NCBI RefSeq assembly: GCF_016921195.1
Contig: NZ_JAFGYF010000017.1
Span: 1 to 56,905 of the forward strand
Length of the DNA: 56,905 bases
Direction: 5' to 3'
Origin: Cellulosimicrobium cellulans
GTDB lineage: Bacteria > Actinomycetota > Actinomycetes > Actinomycetales > Cellulomonadaceae
Shown here: positions 51,551 through 56,905 of the stretch, piece by piece
How the letters are laid out: every line of letters begins with the position of its first letter
How positions within the stretch are numbered: position 1 is the first letter of the stretch
Made by a program: the position numbers and the translations under genes
Notes under the pieces: generated by a model
What the model was told of the DNA's origin: nothing
The model's database searches: none
The model's input: the letters and a program-made list of their open reading frames with translations, nothing else

Positions 51551-52927
51551 TCACCCGATGATGGGGCGCTCCTCGGGGTAGCGCACGATGCGGCGGCGGT
51601 CGCGCAGCGCGAGCGCGGCGGCGAACGTCATGGTGCCCGTGCGGCCCACGAACATGAGCGCGACGAGCACGTACTTGCCCGCGTCGGGCAGGTCGGGCGT
51701 GATGCCGGTGCTGAGGCCCACCGTCGCGAACGCCGAGATCGTCTCGAAGAGGATGACGTCGAGCGTCTCGCCGGTGATCTCGAGCAGCAGCAGGCTCGCC
51801 AGCAGGACCGCGGTCGCACCGACGAAGGAGACGGCGACGGCGAGCCGCAGCGTGTCGCGCGGAATGCGGCGCCCGAACGCGTCCATGTCCCGGTCGCCGC
51901 GCGCCTCGGAGACGATCGCGATGAGCATGACGGCGAGCGTCGTGACCTTGATGCCGCCCGCGGTCGACGCGGAGCCGCCGCCGACGAACATGAGGGCGTC
52001 GGTGATGAGCCAGCTCGCCTCGTGCATGCCGCCGGTGTCCACGGTGGAGAAGCCGCCCGAGCGAGGCATGACGCCGGCGAAGAACGACGCGAGGAGCTTC
52101 TCGCCGAGGTCGAGCGGCCCGAGGGTGCGCTGGTTGGTCCACTCGAAGGCGGCGAAGAGGACGGTGCCCACGACGACGAGCACCGCGCTCGTGGTGAGCG
52201 TGAGCTTGGTGTGCAGGCTCCACTTCGCGACGCGCTTGCGGTTGCGCATGACGTTGAGGATCACGGGGAAGCCGAGGGAGCCGATGAACACGCCGAGGAT
52301 GATCGGCAGGCACAGCATCCAGTCGCCCACGTAGGGTGCGAGCCCTTGCTCGGTGGGGATGAAGCCGGCGTTGTTGAACGCCGAGATGCCGTAGAAGATC
52401 CCGTGCCAGGCGGCCTCCCCGAACGTCTCCTCCAGGACGATGAAGCGGGGCAGGAGGAGCAGCGCGATGAGCAGCTCGAGCGACGTCGACGTGATGATGA
52501 CGACCCGCACGAGCGAGCCGACCTCGCCGAGCCGCGTCGTCTTGGTCTCGGACGCCGTGAGGAGCTTCTGCGTGAGGCCGATGCGCCGCGACACGGCCAT
52601 GCCGAGGATCGACGCGAGCGTCATCACGCCGAGGCCGCCGATCTTGATGCCGAGCAGGATGACGACCTGCCCGTACGTCGACCAGTACGTCCCGGTCGGG
52701 ACGACGACGAGGCCCGTCACGCACACCGCGGACGTCGCGGTGAACAGCGCGTCGACGAACGGGGCCGCGCGTCCGCTCGCCGTCGCCCACGGCGCCATGA
52801 GCAGGGCGGTGAAGACGGCGATGACCGCGGCGAAGACCGTGACGGCGAGGCGTGCGGGCGACTGCCGGGCGAGGCGGTCGACGATCTCCCGCCCCCGGAA
52901 CAGGCGCCCGGTCATGCTCGTCGGCAT
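51551..52927 (-). CDS. Potassium uptake membrane subunit, KtrB/TrkH type
   Basis: A 458-residue membrane protein built from four imperfect 2TM-pore repeats. The degenerate filters TSAVCVTGL, ISAFNNAG, GGSASTAGG and ISAFATVGLS are spaced through the sequence, and GIKIGGLGVMTLAS is a conserved helix. Length is as for KtrB. The ATG follows GGGAGGCTCC. It is the first gene of the ktrB-ktrA pair and divergent from the AcuC-like gene. Sodium coupling is typical of the family but not testable here. Confidence 0.92.
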   Translation of the reverse strand: MPTSMTGRLFRGREIVDRLARQSPARLAVTVFAAVIAVFTALLMAPWATASGRAAPFVDALFTATSAVCVTGLVVVPTGTYWSTYGQVVILLGIKIGGLGVMTLASILGMAVSRRIGLTQKLLTASETKTTRLGEVGSLVRVVIITSTSLELLIALLLLPRFIVLEETFGEAAWHGIFYGISAFNNAGFIPTEQGLAPYVGDWMLCLPIILGVFIGSLGFPVILNVMRNRKRVAKWSLHTKLTLTTSAVLVVVGTVLFAAFEWTNQRTLGPLDLGEKLLASFFAGVMPRSGGFSTVDTGGMHEASWLITDALMFVGGGSASTAGGIKVTTLAVMLIAIVSEARGDRDMDAFGRRIPRDTLRLAVAVSFVGATAVLLASLLLLEITGETLDVILFETISAFATVGLSTGITPDLPDAGKYVLVALMFVGRTGTMTFAAALALRDRRRIVRYPEERPIIG

Positions 52928-53092
52928 GGAGCCTCCCTCACCACTCGCGTCACTCTGCCACGGGCCCGGTGGCCCGTCATGTCGCCGCTCCGGCGCCGGG
53001 ACATCATGCCCGCTCCCGCGCCCCGACGCCGCACCGGGGTCCGGGGACCGGCCACCGGGGCCGGTACGCGCCGTCGGGCGTTACGGTGAGCC

Positions 53093-54322
53093 ATGCCCAC
53101 GCCCGACCCCTCGTCGCCGCCCGCCCCGACCGGCGGGGGTGCCGCGGCGCCCGGCTCGTGCGTCGTGTGGAGCCCCGAGCTCCTCGGCTACGACTTCGGC
53201 CACGGCCACCCCATGGCCCCCGCCCGGCTCGACCTGACCATGGGCCTGGTGCGCGCGCTGGGCCTGCTCGACGGCGACGTGGCGCCGGCGGTCCTGCGAC
53301 CCGAGCCCGCGAGCGACGACGTGCTGGAGCTCGTGCACGACGCCGAGTACGTCGCAGCCGTGCGCGCGGCGTCCGAGCACGGGACGCCGGACCCGGCCCG
53401 CGGGCTCGGCACCGAGGACGACCCCGTGTTCGCGGGGATGCACGAGGCCGCGGCCCGGATCGTCGCCGGCTCGTACGCGGCGGCCGGGGAGATCGCCGCG
53501 GGACGTGTCGCGCACGGCGTGAACGTCGCGGGGGGAATGCACCACGCGAAGGCGGGCGCGGCGTCGGGCTTCTGCGTCTACAACGACGCGGCGGTCGCGA
53601 TCCGCCGCCTCCTCGACGACGGCGTCGCGCGCGTCGCGTACGTGGACCTCGACGCTCACCACGGCGACGGCGTGGAGGAGACGTTCTGGGACGACCCGCG
53701 CGTGCTCACGGTGTCCGTCCACCAGAGCGGGGCGACGCTCTTCCCGGGGACGGGTCACCCGACCGACGTCGGGGGCGCCGGGGCCGAGGGGACCGCGGTC
53801 AACGTCGCGCTCCCGCGCCGCACGGACGGCGCACGCTGGCTCCGCGCGGTCGACGCCGTCGTGCCGCCCGTGCTGCGCGCGTTCCGGCCCGAGGTCCTGG
53901 TCACCCAGCACGGGTGCGACGCGCACGGCGAGGACCCGCTGTCCGACCTGGACGTGTCCGTCGACGCGCAGCGCACCGCACTCACCTGGGTGCACGACCT
54001 CGCGCACGAGCTCGCCGACGGACGATGGCTCGCGCTCGGCGGCGGCGGGTACGCGATCGCGCGCGTCGTGCCGCTCGTGTGGTCGGCCGTCGTGGGGGAG
54101 GTCGTGCACCGGCCCGTGACCGCGGGCGAGCCCCTGCCGGCGGAGTGGCGTGCGCGCGTCGCCGAGGTCGCCGGTTTCGACGCCCCGCTCGCGTTCGGCC
54201 CGCCGGTCGACGTGCGGCGCTGGAGCAGCGGCTACGACCCGGACGACGACGTCGACCGCGCCGTCGCGGCCACGCGCCGCGCCGTCTTCCCGCTCCTGGG
54301 CCTCGACCCGCACTTCGACTGA
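53093..54322 (+). CDS. AcuC-like acetoin utilisation / histone-deacetylase-fold protein
   Basis: A 409-residue class I deacetylase-fold enzyme. The zinc and catalytic residues are visible: GGMHHAKAGAASGFCVYND (His-His dyad), VDLDAHHGDGV (zinc Asp and His), TQHGCDAHGEDPL (second zinc Asp) and LGGGGYAI. AcuC in Bacillus deacetylates acetyl-CoA synthetase, and the actinobacterial homologues are of similar length. The N-terminal 20 residues are Pro/Gly-rich. The nearby region contains no acetoin genes, so the true substrate is open. The ATG has only a weak GGTGAG ribosome-binding site. Confidence 0.88.
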   Translation: MPTPDPSSPPAPTGGGAAAPGSCVVWSPELLGYDFGHGHPMAPARLDLTMGLVRALGLLDGDVAPAVLRPEPASDDVLELVHDAEYVAAVRAASEHGTPDPARGLGTEDDPVFAGMHEAAARIVAGSYAAAGEIAAGRVAHGVNVAGGMHHAKAGAASGFCVYNDAAVAIRRLLDDGVARVAYVDLDAHHGDGVEETFWDDPRVLTVSVHQSGATLFPGTGHPTDVGGAGAEGTAVNVALPRRTDGARWLRAVDAVVPPVLRAFRPEVLVTQHGCDAHGEDPLSDLDVSVDAQRTALTWVHDLAHELADGRWLALGGGGYAIARVVPLVWSAVVGEVVHRPVTAGEPLPAEWRARVAEVAGFDAPLAFGPPVDVRRWSSGYDPDDDVDRAVAATRRAVFPLLGLDPHFD

Positions 54323-54675
54323 CGTCGGCTCGACGGCACGCAGCACGGTGGGCGCGCGGACGCGGAATCTCGCCCGAGCACCGGTCGCCGGGACCGAGAA
54401 ATCACCCGCACGATCACCCGCTGTGCGGCACGGGCTTCGACGTGCTCCTGGGAGCGACCGTGGTAGCAAGAGGATCGAAGCCCGCGAAGCGCCGTCCGAC
54501 TCCGGTCGAGGTTGGAGTGGTCACCGTGTTCCCTCTCGTCTCCTTGCCGTGCGCGCCGACCACCGTGGCCACGCCGGTGGTCTCGACGACGGCTGGATGA
54601 GCCCGTGAACGTCAACGGCCCGGACGGCGCCGCGTTCTCGTCGAGCGGTGCCGGTGGCGGAAGGCGCGCGATCCC
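54323..54675. other. 353-nt gap, no gene seen
   Basis: No credible ORF or RNA gene is visible. There is a perfect 8-bp hairpin at 54558-54582 (GACCACCG with its complement). The ThrE-like gene follows with a GTG start, and a GGCGGAAGG motif upstream may be its ribosome-binding site. Confidence 0.5.
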
Positions 54676-56058
54676 GTGACCGACGCACCTCGGGAGGGCA
54701 TCACGGATCGAGTCGTCGCGGCCCTGCGATCGCTGCGCGCGCTCGGCGACCGTCAGTCGACGCAGCGCGCTCTGAAGCCAGAGCCTGGCCTGCCGGGACT
54801 GCTCGGCGCGGTCGGCGCCGCCCTGCTCGCCTCCACGAGCGCGACCAACGACGTGCAGGACACGCTCAACGAGCTCGCGTCGCGATACGGCAAACCCGAG
54901 CTCCGTGTCTTCGTCCTCCCGACGCTCATCCTCATCGAGGACCCCACGACGACGCCGCCACAGACCGCGGTGTTCCCGGCGGAGGGCGAACCTCTGCGTC
55001 TCGACCAGGTCGGCGCGATCGACCACATCGTGCGACACGCGCTCGCGGAGCAGCCGCCCCCGGACGACGTCATCGCGCAGATCGCCGAGGTGACCGCCAA
55101 GAGCCCACGATTCGGCCCGTTCCTCACGGTGCTGGGGCACACGCTGTTGACCCTCGGCTTCGGGCTCGTCGTCAATCCCGCGCTCAGCGCTCTGCCGGTC
55201 TACGCCGTGCTGGGCGTCGTGGTCGGCACGATCGTGCTGTACGGGTCGCGGATCTCGACCCTCGCACTGATCCTCCCGGTCTTCACCGCGTTCACGGTCA
55301 CGGTCCTCGTCGGTCTCGTCGCCCGACCGCTCGTCGACGACAACTCCCTACGCCTCGTCGCCCCATCACTGGTGTCCTTCCTGCCCGGGCTCACTCTGAC
55401 GATCGCCGCCGTGGAGCTCACCTCGGGCCAGGTCATGGCGGGCGCAAGCCGACTGGTCTACGGGATCGCGCGGCTCGGCCTGCTCACCTTCGGAGTCTTC
55501 GCCGGCCTGTCGGTGATCGAGGGGACGGCGACGAGCAGCAGCGGGAGCCAGCTCGGAGCATGGGCCCCGTGGTGCGGACTCCTCCTCGTAGGCCTGGGCT
55601 ACTACATGTTCGAGTCCGCCCCACGGGGGTCGCTCGTCTGGATCCTCTACGCCCTCGTGGTCGCGTACGCCGCCCAGTCCTTGGGCAACCTCCTGCTCGG
55701 GGCGGAGCTCTCCGGGCTCGTAGGCGCTCTGGTGGTCGTCCCCGCCGTCTATCTCGTCGCTCGGACCCCGGGTGCCCCACCACCCTCGATCATGCTCACG
55801 TCGGCATACTGGCTGCTCGTGCCCGGTTCCATGGGATTCATCGGGCTGACCGAGGCCGCGTCCGGAACGGCAGGTGCTGCTCACACGATCATGGCCACGC
55901 TGGGCTCGCTCCTCGCGATCGCCATCGGCATGCTCCTCGGAGGAGGGCTCAGCAAGGATGCGACCGCGGTGCTGAAGGCGTGGCAGCACCGGTCGAGCCG
56001 TCACGCGCCCCGCACCGCCCTCGCAGCGCGTGCGACCACTCCGAACGAGCACGAGTGA
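54676..56058 (+). CDS. ThrE-like threonine/serine exporter family protein
   Basis: A 460-residue protein with the bipartite ThrE architecture: an N-terminal soluble domain (about 15-145) followed by roughly ten membrane helices (about 155-435). Family traits include LLASTSATNDVQDTLNELA and SLVSFLPGLTLTIAAVELTSGQVMAGASRLVYG. Corynebacterium ThrE exports L-threonine and L-serine; the same role is likely but not certain here. It starts with GTG. No neighbouring amino-acid genes support the assignment. Confidence 0.82.
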   Translation: MTDAPREGITDRVVAALRSLRALGDRQSTQRALKPEPGLPGLLGAVGAALLASTSATNDVQDTLNELASRYGKPELRVFVLPTLILIEDPTTTPPQTAVFPAEGEPLRLDQVGAIDHIVRHALAEQPPPDDVIAQIAEVTAKSPRFGPFLTVLGHTLLTLGFGLVVNPALSALPVYAVLGVVVGTIVLYGSRISTLALILPVFTAFTVTVLVGLVARPLVDDNSLRLVAPSLVSFLPGLTLTIAAVELTSGQVMAGASRLVYGIARLGLLTFGVFAGLSVIEGTATSSSGSQLGAWAPWCGLLLVGLGYYMFESAPRGSLVWILYALVVAYAAQSLGNLLLGAELSGLVGALVVVPAVYLVARTPGAPPPSIMLTSAYWLLVPGSMGFIGLTEAASGTAGAAHTIMATLGSLLAIAIGMLLGGGLSKDATAVLKAWQHRSSRHAPRTALAARATTPNEHE

Positions 56059-56423
56059 GAACGGACGCGGCAGAACCGACGGTTCGTCGGGCGTCACGCA
56101 CGTCTGCGCCGAGCACCACCGCGCCGAGGCGTGCCAGGCCCGCCGTGCCTGCCACCCTGACGGGCCGACCACCCACCTGACGCCGGCGGACTCCGAGCTC
56201 GGCGGGCAGCCGATGCGCGACCCCGGGGAGCGGCCGTCGGCCCTCGCGAACGACGGCGTACCAGGGCACGAGCGCGAGCGGGTAGTCTAGGGGGCGGATT
56301 TCTCTCGTGTTGGTCGGCTCGCGGCGCCCTCGTGGTCGCCGGGCGCCCCGATCAACCGTGGACCACACGCGGCCGGTCGACCGGTCGCCGACCGACACGC
56401 CGTTCGAGCATTGCGAGGACCGT
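56059..56423. other. 365-nt gap before the bS22 gene
   Basis: No gene is seen. A possible -10 (TAGTCT at 56283-56288) lies about 140 nt before the bS22 start codon, without a good -35. GGCCGGTCGACCGGTC at about 56371-56386 is a near-palindrome in the leader. A long leader before a ribosomal protein gene could be regulatory. Confidence 0.35.
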
Positions 56424-56522
56424 ATGGGCTCCGTCATCAAGAAGCGCCGCAAGCGCATGGCCAAGAAGAAGCACCGCAAGCTGCTTCGCAAGACGCGTCA
56501 CCAGCGTCGCAACAAGAAGTGA
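56424..56522 (+). CDS. Small ribosomal subunit protein bS22 (32 aa)
   Basis: A 32-residue, extremely basic peptide: MGSVIKKRRKRMAKKKHRKL, then LRKTRHQRRNKK. It matches the mycobacterial 30S protein bS22 almost residue for residue in its first 20 positions and belongs to the AURKAIP1/COX24 group. It binds rRNA in the small subunit near the decoding region. The ATG follows GCGAGGAC, and a strong terminator follows. It is short enough to be missed by automatic gene callers. Confidence 0.95.
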   Translation: MGSVIKKRRKRMAKKKHRKLLRKTRHQRRNKK

Positions 56523-56552
56523 CGTCGCGCGCGTCCTGACGCGCCGACCCGC

Positions 56553-56591
56553 CGTCGAGCCCGGCCCCTCCCGAGGGGACCGGGCTCGACG
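56553..56591 (+). terminator. Terminator after bS22
   Basis: CGTCGAGCCCGG (56553-56564) pairs with the complement ending at 56591, with an inner CCCCTC/GAGGGG stem. It begins 30 nt after the bS22 stop. Confidence 0.8.
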
Positions 56592-56665
56592 CGTCTCGGG
56601 CCCGCTCCACGTGGCCGCGAGGAAGAACCGCGCTTCGTGTCGGAGGCGCGTCGTCCCGCCGTGAT

Positions 56666-56766
56666 CCGCCGACATAGAACCCTGGTCCGCCGACACAGAG
56701 CCCTGGTCCGCCGAGATAGAACCCTGGTCCACCGAAAACCCCGGTCCCCGAGAAAGAACCGTGGTC
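56666..56766. repeat. 21-bp-period repeat array, right end
   Basis: Three clear 21-nt units (cores CGCCGACATAGAACCCTGGT, CGCCGACACAGAGCCCTGGT, CGCCGAGATAGAACCCTGGT) and two shortened ones. All are in the opposite orientation to the left-end array at 261-452. Confidence 0.9.
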
Positions 56767-56827
56767 ATGAGCGGAGAGCTCCGGTCGCCCGGGTGAGCAG
56801 GGACCAGGGTGGGACGACGCCGGGCGG

Positions 56828-56905
56828 GGTGGGTGGTGGTGCCGCGTCGTGGCGGGCCTGGCGGGAGCCGCGAGGAACGAGCGGCGGATGGTAGACGCGG
56901 CACCA
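56828..56905. repeat. 87-bp element, right copy (truncated by window edge)
   Basis: The left arm (56828-56848) is identical to 1-21. The 45-bp centre (56849-56893) is the exact reverse complement of 22-66. Only 12 bases of the closing arm fit in the window. Confidence 0.85.

Noticed and set aside
51588-52334. Plus-strand ORF opposite the KtrB gene
   Set aside because: Low-complexity Ser/Thr/Met/Pro-rich reading of the opposite strand of a conserved membrane protein gene.
52928-53092. A c-di-AMP riboswitch upstream of ktrB
   Set aside because: Such switches often precede potassium transport genes, but I could not find the conserved core in this short GC-rich gap.
54323-54675. tRNA or small RNA gene in the gap after the AcuC-like gene
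   Set aside because: No cloverleaf with T-loop and acceptor stem could be drawn; only one 8-bp hairpin is present.

Overview
The window is very GC-rich chromosomal DNA from an actinobacterium. The content points towards the Cellulomonas / Cellulosimicrobium / Isoptericola group: many secreted plant-polysaccharide hydrolases, an LAxTG-type sortase signal, GTG starts, the actinobacterial 32-residue ribosomal protein bS22, and radA next to disA. The genus is inferred from gene content only; no rRNA or tRNA gene is visible.

Layout. 1-456: an 87-bp hairpin-like repeat and 21-bp-period repeats. 457-5003: a methyltransferase, disA, a decayed DUF4406-like gene, radA and a two-helix potassium channel. 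5510-8671: a first secreted GH43 protein. 8814-11680: a membrane protein of unknown function, then proC overlapping a LacI-family regulator gene. 11799-15815: araB-araD-araA, the L-arabinose catabolic operon. 16197-21104: a YtfQRT/YjfF-type sugar ABC importer. 21370-47750: eight polysaccharide-degradation genes in a row: GH51 (frameshifted as given), GH127/146, GH43, GH43, a double-catalytic GH43-GH43, GH43, a Tat-exported GH127/146, and its translationally coupled non-catalytic partner. 48025-48657: a small LAxTG cell-wall protein. 48708-56522: an MFS exporter with a divergent ArsR regulator, a KtrA/KtrB potassium uptake pair, an AcuC-like deacetylase, a ThrE-like exporter and bS22. 56666-56905: the same two repeat types again, in inverted orientation relative to the left end.

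How it works together. The central 36 kb reads as one arabinofuranoside utilisation locus. Secreted GH43, GH51 and GH127/146 enzymes would strip alpha- and beta-L-arabinofuranosyl residues from arabinan, arabinoxylan or hydroxyproline-rich glycoproteins. The YtfQ-type importer, a lineage that in E. coli handles furanose sugars, would take up arabinose. AraA, AraB and AraD would convert it to D-xylulose 5-phosphate. Seven near-identical 14-bp operators (consensus TGTGAGCGYTMACA) lie in promoter regions ahead of araB, the transporter, GH51 and the double GH43, giving a simple regulon for the local LacI protein.

Most unusual features. (1) Eight secreted proteins, catalytic and non-catalytic, end in the same roughly 92-residue module with a conserved cysteine near each end. 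I do not recognise it as a named family; it may be a shared surface-retention or glycan-binding tag. (2) 21-bp-period repeat arrays, mostly built as large inverted repeats, fill most gaps between these enzyme genes and recur at both window ends. (3) Two coding regions are broken at positions where adding one G to a G-run restores the frame, which suggests homopolymer sequencing errors.
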